From contig CAYWFF010000023.1 of assembly GCA_964458085.1 (NCBI GenBank), positions 1 through 16,031 of the forward strand: a stretch of DNA of 16,031 nt, in the 5' to 3' direction. The stretch's first letter is position 1; every line of letters starts with the position of its first letter. Of this stretch, positions 6,876-13,447 are shown in pieces. Made by a program: the position numbers and the translations under genes. This stretch comes from CAYWFF01 sp964458085. GTDB taxonomy: Bacteria > Patescibacteriota > Microgenomatia > UBA8517. Under the pieces are notes generated by a model. That model had not been told where the DNA came from and made no database searches. It saw only the letters and a list, made by a program, of their open reading frames with translations.

Positions 6876-7619
6876 TTAGTGGTTGGGAGTTATCAGAGTA
6901 AGCGTGTAAATAATTCCAACTCCAATTAATACAAACATTAGTTTTTTCCACGAAGGTCGCTCATTTTCTTCACCGATTTCAGGTAAGAAATCTGAAGCCC
7001 CTAGGTATAGAAAAATTCCGGCTGATACTGCTAGAAGTCCACCAATTTGTTCATGTGAATCCTGTAAAAAATAGTAGGTTATTAATGCTCCGGGGAAAGT
7101 TGCGAAAGCTGAAATAGAATTTGCGATAAAAGCTTTAGACCTACCCCAACCGTTTGAGAGAAGTATTCCAAAGTCTCCGATTTCATGCGGGGTCTCGTGT
7201 AAAAAAGTTGCGAAAGTTATAACTACTCCAAAAGCAGGATCGGTCATAAATGCAGCTGCAATTGTCACACCATCAATAAAATTATGAATTGTATCTCCAA
7301 ATAAAACCAAAGGGACTGTTGCGCGTACCATAGTTCCATGCCTGTCTTCGTGATGGTGCAAGTGCGCAAAGTATTGATCAAATAAAAATGAGGCCAAGAA
7401 AGATACTAAAACGATAAGGTATATTCCGTCTCCCGCGCCATGTTCTGCCTCAGGAATCAAGTGAAGTAATGAAACTGCAAGCAGTACTCCAGCAGCAAAA
7501 GGTACTGCATATGATGCAAGTACTTTTGCCCATTCTTTCTTGAACAAAAAGACTAAGCCTCCGATAAGTCCGGCGAAACTCCCGATTGTAGTTAAACCCA
7601 GTAACTGAATAAGTTCCAT
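6876..7619 (-). CDS. ZIP family divalent metal transporter
   Basis: ZIP proteins import zinc, iron, manganese or related cations into the cytoplasm. The 247-residue product has about eight hydrophobic segments and the defining metal-path motifs: HNFIDG in helix 4 (H112, N113, D116) and HETPHEIGD in helix 5 (H141, E142, H145, E146, D149). The loop between helices 3 and 4 carries a His-rich stretch HLHHHEDRH (86-94), as is usual for ZIPs. It is the last gene of a minus-strand unit and starts 2 bases after the stop of the Fur-family gene with no obvious ribosome-binding site, so it is probably translated by coupling and co-regulated with the regulator. It ends flush against the convergent ydjM-like gene. 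The metal is not determined; zinc is the best guess. Confidence 0.92.
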   Translation of the reverse strand: MELIQLLGLTTIGSFAGLIGGLVFLFKKEWAKVLASYAVPFAAGVLLAVSLLHLIPEAEHGAGDGIYLIVLVSFLASFLFDQYFAHLHHHEDRHGTMVRATVPLVLFGDTIHNFIDGVTIAAAFMTDPAFGVVITFATFLHETPHEIGDFGILLSNGWGRSKAFIANSISAFATFPGALITYYFLQDSHEQIGGLLAVSAGIFLYLGASDFLPEIGEENERPSWKKLMFVLIGVGIIYTLTLITPNH

Positions 7620-7621
7620 AA

Positions 7622-8035
7622 TTAGTAGCAGTTATGACATATTCCAAAAAATTCTAATGTATGTTTTTTAACATGAAACCCCTTACTCTGTTTGATTTCA
7701 GTTTTCCAATCAACCATATCACATAATGCTATTTTCTCGATAGTACCGCAATTTTGGCATACTAAATGGTGATGGTGATCTTGAAGAGTGGATTCGTAGA
7801 ATACTTGAGTAGCGGAAAGATGGACTTCAGTAATTAAGTTTTTAGCTATAAGCATTTGTAATTCCCGATATATCGTCGTTTTGTTTACTTTGACCCCTTT
7901 TGCTGACAGCTGTCCTAAGAGCTCTTTAGCGGTAGTCGGTTTTTTTTGTGAAAATATTTCCAGTAGTAAAGCTTTTCGAGCAATAGTTTTTTTAAGCCTA
8001 TGTTTTTTAAGAATATCATTAACAATTTTATCCAT
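7622..8035 (-). CDS. Fur-family metal-responsive repressor (Zur-like by context)
   Basis: Fur-family proteins are dimeric winged-helix repressors that bind DNA when loaded with metal. The 137-residue product has the DNA-binding region, with recognition-helix sequence NKTTIYRELQMLIAKNLI (51-68), followed by HHHH (87-90), C93-x2-C96 and the C-terminal C133-x2-C136 that together form the structural zinc site. H121 and H125 are candidate sensor ligands. Length is typical. Position directly before a ZIP importer gene suggests that it controls uptake and is zinc-responsive (Zur), but Fur, Mur or PerR roles cannot be separated by sequence alone. Its promoter contains a perfect 21 bp palindrome between -35 and -10, strongly suggesting autoregulation. 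The ATG lies 8 bases after the -10, so its mRNA is probably near-leaderless. Confidence 0.92.
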   Translation of the reverse strand: MDKIVNDILKKHRLKKTIARKALLLEIFSQKKPTTAKELLGQLSAKGVKVNKTTIYRELQMLIAKNLITEVHLSATQVFYESTLQDHHHHLVCQNCGTIEKIALCDMVDWKTEIKQSKGFHVKKHTLEFFGICHNCY

Positions 8036-8043
8036 TCAACAGT

Positions 8044-8073
8044 ATGTTAATGCAACTAAGTTGCATTAGTCAA
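8044..8073 (-). promoter_or_regulatory. Promoter of the fur-ZIP operon
   Basis: On the minus strand -35 TTGACT (8068-8073) and -10 TAACAT (8044-8049) are 18 bases apart. The -35 overlaps the stop codon of yibE/F. The predicted start is about one base before the ATG at 8035, so the transcript has almost no leader. Confidence 0.55.
8048..8068. promoter_or_regulatory. Perfect 21 bp palindromic operator
   Basis: Half-site TAATGCAACT (8048-8057), one central base, and the exact reverse complement AGTTGCATTA (8059-8068). It fills the -35/-10 spacer of the Fur-family gene, so a bound dimer would block RNA polymerase. Size and symmetry suit a Fur/Zur box. No second full copy was noticed elsewhere in the window. 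Confidence 0.85.
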
Positions 8074-9194
8074 TAGCTATAAGTTTTAACTTGTTTCAAA
8101 AGCCGGGGAGCATGTGCAGCTAAAAGTGTAGTGATTGGTACTGCAAGCACCAAACCCGTACTTCCTACAAGTGTACGTACAATTTCCTCAGCAATTAATT
8201 CGTAATTAATTATCTCAAGATATGACTTTTGGCTATCAATAAAAAGGAGAAGCAGAGGAAGAGAACTGCCTGCATATACCAATACAAGTGTGTTAACCAA
8301 TGATGCAATATGATCGTTTCCGACACTCATTGCTTCGAAAAATAATTTACGGGAACTGTATTTAGGATTTGCTTTGCGTAGAGCTTCAACAACGGCTGCT
8401 TGGGAAATTGTAATATCATCCAATATTCCCAAAGTTCCGATAATTATTCCTGCCAAAAGTAACCCTCGTATATTGACTGTCCCTTGGGTAATGTTTTGAA
8501 GAAAAGCGGCTTCTTCGGATGCATAACCCGTAAGCTTGACTAAATTAGTAAAAGTATCTGCTAAAAGTGCAGTTACAAGTAGCGCTATAAACGTGGAAAC
8601 CAAAGCAATGTGCGTTTTTTGGTTTATGCCGTGAGACAGATAAAAGGTGATTAACATAATTACAGACGCTCCGATTACGCTTATCAAAATAGGATCATAA
8701 CCTTTTGCCAGCATCGGAAGGATATATAAAAAGATGACTAAAAAGGAAAACATTAAACCCAAAAGCGAACGCAGCCCCCATATTCTGGAAACTCCCAGAA
8801 CAACTACCAAGAAAATTGTAAAAATTAATGCAAGGGGAGTTTTCCTTACATGGTCTACTACAAAATATTGTTCTTCTCCGTCTTGAAAAGGTATTTGGCT
8901 GACTATAACTTTATCGCCGACTTCATAGCTATTTACCGCTTCCTGGGTAACTGCAAACTCAGCAATAACTGCCTTTACTGAATCTTTTAAATCTAATTTG
9001 ACTATTGCAGTTTCTATTTCAGTTTCGTTGGCAGGAGTAATTATCGATTCAATAACTCCTTCAAATTGCACTTCTTTTCCAATATCCTGAGCAAAAACAG
9101 TATTAGGTGTTGTGTGGGGTATAATTACCCAAAGCGTGAAAATGGTATATAAACAAATTTTAATGAAGTTATAAAACAGGTGTCTGGGAAACAT
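8070..9194 (-). CDS. YibE/F family polytopic membrane protein
   Basis: The product is 374 residues from the ATG at 9194. An N-terminal membrane or signal segment (about 8-35) precedes an extracytoplasmic beta-type domain (about 38-115). Then come about seven to eight transmembrane helices carrying family signatures: YLSHGINQKTHIALVST (185-201), TLGILDDITISQAAVVEALRKANP (254-277), GNDHIASLVNTLVLVYAGSSLP (292-313) and EEIVRTLVGSTGLVLAVPITTLLAA (336-360). Conserved polar DDIT and NTL residues inside helices suggest a transport role, but the family's function is not established. The open frame reaches 9266, yet 9194 is preferred because a perfect TATAAT sits 6 bases upstream and the longer version would overlap the divergent gene. 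It is followed after 34 bases by the Fur-family gene on the same strand, suggesting a metal-related role. Confidence 0.88.
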   Translation of the reverse strand: MFPRHLFYNFIKICLYTIFTLWVIIPHTTPNTVFAQDIGKEVQFEGVIESIITPANETEIETAIVKLDLKDSVKAVIAEFAVTQEAVNSYEVGDKVIVSQIPFQDGEEQYFVVDHVRKTPLALIFTIFLVVVLGVSRIWGLRSLLGLMFSFLVIFLYILPMLAKGYDPILISVIGASVIMLITFYLSHGINQKTHIALVSTFIALLVTALLADTFTNLVKLTGYASEEAAFLQNITQGTVNIRGLLLAGIIIGTLGILDDITISQAAVVEALRKANPKYSSRKLFFEAMSVGNDHIASLVNTLVLVYAGSSLPLLLLFIDSQKSYLEIINYELIAEEIVRTLVGSTGLVLAVPITTLLAAHAPRLLKQVKTYSY

Positions 9195-9208
9195 ATTGTT
9201 ATTATATG
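9192..9208. promoter_or_regulatory. Interlocked bidirectional leaderless promoter
   Basis: The 17 bp dyad CATAT-7 bases-ATATG contains both start codons, the minus-strand one (9192-9194) and the plus-strand one (9206-9208). On the minus strand TATAAT (9201-9206) stands exactly 6 bases before the yibE/F ATG. On the plus strand a weaker TATTGT (9194-9199) stands 6 bases before the ATG at 9206; a better-looking TATTAT (9200-9205) would be too close. Each -10 overlaps the other gene's start codon. Confidence 0.55.
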
Positions 9209-10264
9209 ACAGAACGAAGTTTAGAGGGTAGGCCAAATATAAAAGTACTTGAAAATTTGTTGCCAATAAGCGGTTTTGGAATTCAAGAGGATTATAAAGA
9301 TTATTTTAATTACATTAAATACCCTTCGAACCCTGAGTTGTATTTTACTCTAAAGTCAATCAATGATTACCTTAAAAAGGGGATACCATGTGTTCGTATA
9401 CGCTTAGGTGGGCCAGGTTCAGGAAAGACAATGACTACTACTCAAGATTTAGCATTAAAATATTCTGTTCTCCAAAAATATAAATTAGATAACGAAGAGA
9501 TCAAAAAAACTCTTTGTTATGTATCGTTTGAATCAGCGCAGCATGCAGCAAAACATTTGATAGAATCCGGAAAAGATAATGTTATTAGGGAATTTACAGA
9601 AAAAGGTTTCGAAAAAAGAGAGTTGCAGTATAGCAAATTATATAATCCGACATTTAAAAAGTCGTTACAATTAGCACTGCAACGTTACCCTCTGATTGAT
9701 GTTGAAGCTCCTTTTCTTGCTGAAAGAGGTAATTTGGAAGAAATACTTTCACTAATTCCACGCACTTCCCAAGTATATTTATCTTATTTTTCTCCGACCG
9801 AAGGACTACTTATCCACACGATTGCAATGCGTGGCTACAAACATCATTATGGAAATATATCTTCGGTTGCACAGGCAATTTTTTCCGGCACAAAAGTTGT
9901 TATAGATGACATACAAGACATAAGTTCAATACCCGGGGGAGATAGATTGATGATTTCATTGTATTACTATGATGAACTTTTGTACGCAATTAAACATGCT
10001 TCAGAAGTTGGAATATATCCTCCGAATTTCAAACCTCCCACAGAAGATCCAACAAATACTCATAATATGAAACTGCGTAGAGAATACTTAGATAAGTTTC
10101 ATAAAAGATGGTTCCAAAAAATTGGTATACCCAGTAGTCAAGTTAGTATGCATACGGTTGAATACATTCCTCATCCTGTAATGTATCTAAACTATCTTTA
10201 TCAATTTGATTTTGTGCAGAATTTAGCTACCCAACATGAGCTTGAGTTATTAAAAATTGGATAA
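9206..10264 (+). CDS. P-loop NTPase-like protein, unknown function
   Basis: Not recognised as a named family. The 352-residue soluble product contains a textbook Walker A, RLGGPGSGKTMTT (66-78; G68 to T75). A candidate Walker B is KVVIDDIQD (230-238), where the hydrophobic run ends in two Asp. A second acidic strand, PLIDVEAPF (162-170), could instead play that part, as in nucleotide or zeta-toxin-type kinases. The rest is rich in Tyr, His and Lys (for example YKHHYG 211-216 and YYYDELLYAIKH 253-264) and has no membrane helix. The GC content resembles that of its neighbours. It starts head-to-head with yibE/F, only 11 bases between start codons, and ends flush against the convergent histidine kinase gene. 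ATPase, kinase or AAA-like activity are all possible. Confidence 0.75.
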   Translation: MTERSLEGRPNIKVLENLLPISGFGIQEDYKDYFNYIKYPSNPELYFTLKSINDYLKKGIPCVRIRLGGPGSGKTMTTTQDLALKYSVLQKYKLDNEEIKKTLCYVSFESAQHAAKHLIESGKDNVIREFTEKGFEKRELQYSKLYNPTFKKSLQLALQRYPLIDVEAPFLAERGNLEEILSLIPRTSQVYLSYFSPTEGLLIHTIAMRGYKHHYGNISSVAQAIFSGTKVVIDDIQDISSIPGGDRLMISLYYYDELLYAIKHASEVGIYPPNFKPPTEDPTNTHNMKLRREYLDKFHKRWFQKIGIPSSQVSMHTVEYIPHPVMYLNYLYQFDFVQNLATQHELELLKIG

Positions 10265-11434
10265 TTATTTTGTCGTTTGAAAATATATTTCAAACTTAGT
10301 TCCTTTTCCTGTTTTTGAGGATACTTTAATTGACCCTCCGTGATTATCTACAATGTTTTTAACTAAAAACAATCCTAATCCCATTCCGCTTTTGTTTTTA
10401 TTGCCTTTATAAAACTCTGCAAATATTTTCGGAATTTGATCTTTAGGGATACCCGAACCTTTATCGCTGACCGAAAGACAACATTGATGATTTAAACTTT
10501 TTAAATGAATTGTAATTTTAGATCCGAAAGGTGAAAATTTCACGGCATTATTTATAAGATTGTTGAGCATTTGGCTCAATTTATTAAAATCACCTTTTAT
10601 AATGTCGCTGTTTCCTTTTAAGTTGCTTTTGAATAATACGGGATAATCAGGATGGCTGAGTTTTGCGTCTTCCGCTGCTTTTTGTATGACGTGAGTTAGT
10701 GATAACGGTTTTAGTTGGTAGCGTAATTTTCCGGTCTTAATTCTGCTTAATTCCAAAAGCTCATTGGTTAAATCAGCCAACCTGCCTGATTCTTGAATTA
10801 ATGCTGAAGACCATTTCGCATCAGGCATTTCGCCGTTTTGTACATTCCTTTCAATTAACTGGGCATAACTTTTAATTACCGTTAAAGGGGTTTTTAGTTC
10901 GTGAGCCGCCATAGACATAAACATATCGCGTGTTTTTATGGCTTTTTTAAGTTGCTCAAATTGTTTGCTTTTGACAATAGCCAAACTTGCAGTTGCACCG
11001 TATAAGTTAAGAAAATGAATGTCGACATGTGACAGTTGTTCGGATTTATTTGATAATATGGTAAGAATCCCGACAGCCTTTTTTTCAAAGATAAGCGGAA
11101 TGGTAATTACAGTTTGAATGTCCTTGAACTTGCGCAAAAGTTTATTGCCATCGTCAGCGTTTGAAACAAAAGGTTTTTTTGCTTTAACTGCTTTTGCAGT
11201 AATCCCGAATTTTGGACGGGGTTTGATTTTATACAAACCAGAGTCTGTTGCGTAAACCCGACGTACACCTGTTTTAGTTTTAAGAAAAACAGATGCGTAT
11301 TTTCCGCCAAATAATTCCAGTGCTTCCTCTGCAATTGTTTTGTAAGCTTCCTCTAAACTCTGGGGCATAAGAAGAAACAAGCTCGTTCTATATAATTTTT
11401 CTAAATAAGCAGATGTCACCAAATGATCGTTCAA
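10265..11434 (-). CDS. Soluble GAF-domain sensor histidine kinase
   Basis: The 389-residue product is a two-component sensor kinase. Residues about 10-155 form a GAF-type domain (LFGGKYASVFLK, VITIPLIFEKKAVGILTIL). The HisKA dimerisation domain carries the phospho-acceptor in MAAHELKTPLT (H178). The HATPase domain has the N-box LNNLINNAVKFSP (290-302), G1 SDKGSGIP (323-330) and G2 SGMGLGLFLVKN (349-360). All catalytic motifs look intact. No transmembrane helix is present, so it senses a cytoplasmic signal or partner. No response regulator lies in the window. The start is uncertain: the frame opens with TTG at 11434, with a possible -10 (TATGAT, 11447-11452) close upstream and no ribosome-binding site; V6 (GTG) is an alternative. 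The stop abuts that of the convergent P-loop gene. Confidence 0.94.
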   Translation of the reverse strand: MNDHLVTSAYLEKLYRTSLFLLMPQSLEEAYKTIAEEALELFGGKYASVFLKTKTGVRRVYATDSGLYKIKPRPKFGITAKAVKAKKPFVSNADDGNKLLRKFKDIQTVITIPLIFEKKAVGILTILSNKSEQLSHVDIHFLNLYGATASLAIVKSKQFEQLKKAIKTRDMFMSMAAHELKTPLTVIKSYAQLIERNVQNGEMPDAKWSSALIQESGRLADLTNELLELSRIKTGKLRYQLKPLSLTHVIQKAAEDAKLSHPDYPVLFKSNLKGNSDIIKGDFNKLSQMLNNLINNAVKFSPFGSKITIHLKSLNHQCCLSVSDKGSGIPKDQIPKIFAEFYKGNKNKSGMGLGLFLVKNIVDNHGGSIKVSSKTGKGTKFEIYFQTTK

Positions 11435-11524
11435 TTGTGTAATGGTATCATATCGTGGGTGAAAGAAATACTCCTAAGAATCGTTATTTTTTGGAAATTT
11501 TAGTATGATATTACGCGGTTCATA

Positions 11525-11536
11525 TATACTTAAGTA
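11525..11536 (+). promoter_or_regulatory. Candidate -10 and palindrome upstream of the FemAB-like gene
   Basis: TATACT (11525-11530) lies 12 bases before the ATG at 11543 and overlaps the perfect palindrome TACTTAAGTA (11527-11536). It would give a leader of about 6 bases. No -35 or ribosome-binding site was seen, so the element is tentative. Confidence 0.35.
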
Positions 11537-11542
11537 CTACAT

Positions 11543-12367
11543 ATGAATGATTTAAGACAAACCAAAGAATACGGTAATTATATGCGCTTATTGGGTTGGA
11601 ACGTTGAAAAAATAGGTAAAGCAAATGTATATATCCGGAAAGTTCCGATATTGGGATCAATAATGAAATTGCAAAGGTTTAGAAGACATGTCCCTTTAGA
11701 AAAATTAAATTTTCTTCAAAAAAAATATAGAGTGTTTGAAATTTTGTTGGAACCTTTAGATGAGAAAACCGCCAATTTTTATTTGGAAAATAAATTCCAT
11801 TTCGGTCCTCCCTCTCTCGCAACGAAAACAATAATTATTGATCTTCAAAATTCGCAAAATAATCTTTTAGCCAATATGCACCATAAAACTCGATACAATA
11901 TAAAACAGGCTGTTAAAAAGAAAGTTGTTATAAATAAAAGCGATGATATAGAAAGCTTTTCAATGTTATGGCATAAATCAGCGAAAAAACGGGGAATGTA
12001 TTTATCTCTTAAAAGCGAAATAGTTGCCATTTATAAATCTTTTGAAAATAGAGCTCAAATATATTTTTCGTTTGTAGATAAAGAATTGGTCGGCGGACTT
12101 TTGACAGTTGCAAGTTCTGATACGGTTTACTATATGTATGCCGCGACATCCGAAATAGGAAAAAAAGTTTTTGCTCCGACACTTTTAGTATGGTCGGCAT
12201 TAGAAAATGCAAGAAAAGAAGGTTACAAATATTTTGACTTTGAAGGAATTTATGATGAACGATTTCCCATAAAAAACTGGAAAGGATTTACCCGTTTCAA
12301 AAAGTCTTTTGGCGGAAAAGAAATAACATACCCCGGAACATTAAGAAGAAGATTTATTCCAATATAG
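11543..12367 (+). CDS. FemAB-type aminoacyltransferase (peptidoglycan bridge family)
   Basis: FemA/FemB/FemX-type enzymes use aminoacyl-tRNA to add amino acids to the peptidoglycan stem peptide and have a double GNAT fold. The 274-residue product shows MHHKTRYNIKQAVKKKV (112-128), corresponding to the family's K-x-R-x2-I-x2-A block. It continues with YYMYAATSEIGKKVFAPTLLVWSALENARKEG, the signature YFDFEGI (230-236) and WKGFTRFKKSFGGKEITYPG (246-265). It is shorter than FemA/B of Firmicutes, lacking the coiled-coil arm, so it resembles the single-chain FemABX proteins found widely outside Firmicutes. The amino acid and acceptor are unknown, and other tRNA-dependent acyl transfers are possible. 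It is followed after 63 bases by galE on the same strand, consistent with an envelope role. There is no ribosome-binding site. Confidence 0.88.
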   Translation: MNDLRQTKEYGNYMRLLGWNVEKIGKANVYIRKVPILGSIMKLQRFRRHVPLEKLNFLQKKYRVFEILLEPLDEKTANFYLENKFHFGPPSLATKTIIIDLQNSQNNLLANMHHKTRYNIKQAVKKKVVINKSDDIESFSMLWHKSAKKRGMYLSLKSEIVAIYKSFENRAQIYFSFVDKELVGGLLTVASSDTVYYMYAATSEIGKKVFAPTLLVWSALENARKEGYKYFDFEGIYDERFPIKNWKGFTRFKKSFGGKEITYPGTLRRRFIPI

Positions 12368-12395
12368 TTTTAAATTGCAGTTCAGCTTGCTATTG

Positions 12396-12401
12396 TAAAA
12401 T
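12396..12401 (+). promoter_or_regulatory. Candidate -10 for galE
   Basis: TAAAAT (one mismatch to TATAAT) predicts a start near 12408, leaving a leader of about 22 bases that includes the GAGGA site at 12422-12426. The upstream TTGCAG at 12375-12380 is a poor -35 at 15 bases, so galE may simply be cotranscribed with the FemAB-like gene. Confidence 0.3.
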
Positions 12402-12430
12402 GACTTTTGAAAATGGATAATGAGGAAATT

Positions 12431-13447
12431 ATGGCAGAAAAACCAAAATTATTAGTTACGGGAGCGGGGGGATATATAGGATCAGTTGCTACATATCTGT
12501 TTCTTCAGCAAGGATTTTCAGTTGTTGCACTTGATAATTTTTCCACTGGTTACAAAGGACCTTTGAAAGTTTTTAGTGAAAAATTTCCTGAACAGTTTAC
12601 CTTTTATCAAAAAGACTTAAAGGATGACCTGTCTGAAGTTTTTACAAAAGAAAGGAATATAAGCGCAGTAGTTCACTATGCCGCTTCGTGTTTGGTCAAT
12701 GAATCAATGGAGAATCCTCAAAAGTATTTTACAAATAATGTCTGTGGTACTCAAAACTTACTATCTACAATGCTGGCTTATGATATAAAAAATATTGTTT
12801 TTTCTTCAACCTGTGCCGTCTATGGAGAAGCTCAATATGTGCCGATAGATGAAACTCATCCCACAAATCCTGCGAATCCGTACGGGCATTCAAAGCGGAT
12901 GATTGAACAAATGATTGAGTGGTACGGACAGCTTTCTGAATTAAATTATGTAATATTACGTTACTTTAATGTTTGCGGAGCGAGCGATGACGGAGTGATA
13001 GGTGACTCAAAAAAGCCTTCGGTACTTCTGATGCAAAACGCTGTCAGAGGAGCGATGAATTTAGATAAATTTTATCTGACTTGCCCCACAGTTGACACTC
13101 CTGATAAAACTCCTATACGTGACTATATAAACGTAGTTGATTTAAATGAAGCACATTTGAAAGCATTAGAGCATCTATTAACAGGTAGAGAAAGCCAAAT
13201 TATAAATTTAGGAACAGGAACAGGCAATTCTGTCTTGGAAATTGTAAATACTGTTGAGGAAGTACTCGGAGTAGAACTTCCGAAAGAGAAAACCGAAGCA
13301 CGAAAAGGTGAGTATGCAATTATGGTTGCAGAAACAAAAAAAGCTAAAGAAGTTTTGGGGTGGGAACCAAAAAGAAACTTGGAAGACTCCATCAATTCAC
13401 TCGTTACTTGGTATAAAGCTCATCCTCAGGGGTGGGAAAATAACTAG
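12431..13447 (+). CDS. galE: UDP-glucose 4-epimerase
   Basis: GalE interconverts UDP-glucose and UDP-galactose (or the N-acetyl forms) using bound NAD. From the ATG at 12431 the protein is 338 residues, the classic GalE length. It contains the NAD-binding GAGGYIG (11-17), the strand-end acidic residue in ALDNFSTG (D35), HYAAS (83-87), the catalytic SSTCAVYG (125-132), and Y151-x3-K155 in NPYGHSKRM. LRYFNVCGA and RDYINVVDL (230-238) follow. Earlier in-frame starts exist (TTG 12407, ATG 12413), but GAGGA at 12422-12426 fits the 12431 start and the NAD fold begins right after it. Its stop TAG overlaps the convergent glycoside hydrolase stop within CTAG. The epimerase-family call is firm; which UDP-sugar is used cannot be told. 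Confidence 0.95.
   Translation: MAEKPKLLVTGAGGYIGSVATYLFLQQGFSVVALDNFSTGYKGPLKVFSEKFPEQFTFYQKDLKDDLSEVFTKERNISAVVHYAASCLVNESMENPQKYFTNNVCGTQNLLSTMLAYDIKNIVFSSTCAVYGEAQYVPIDETHPTNPANPYGHSKRMIEQMIEWYGQLSELNYVILRYFNVCGASDDGVIGDSKKPSVLLMQNAVRGAMNLDKFYLTCPTVDTPDKTPIRDYINVVDLNEAHLKALEHLLTGRESQIINLGTGTGNSVLEIVNTVEEVLGVELPKEKTEARKGEYAIMVAETKKAKEVLGWEPKRNLEDSINSLVTWYKAHPQGWENN

Noticed and set aside
9195..9266. N-terminal extension of yibE/F to 9266
   Set aside because: It would overlap the divergent P-loop gene by 61 bases and adds a non-family stretch; the ATG at 9194 has a TATAAT at ideal leaderless distance and begins the signal or membrane segment.
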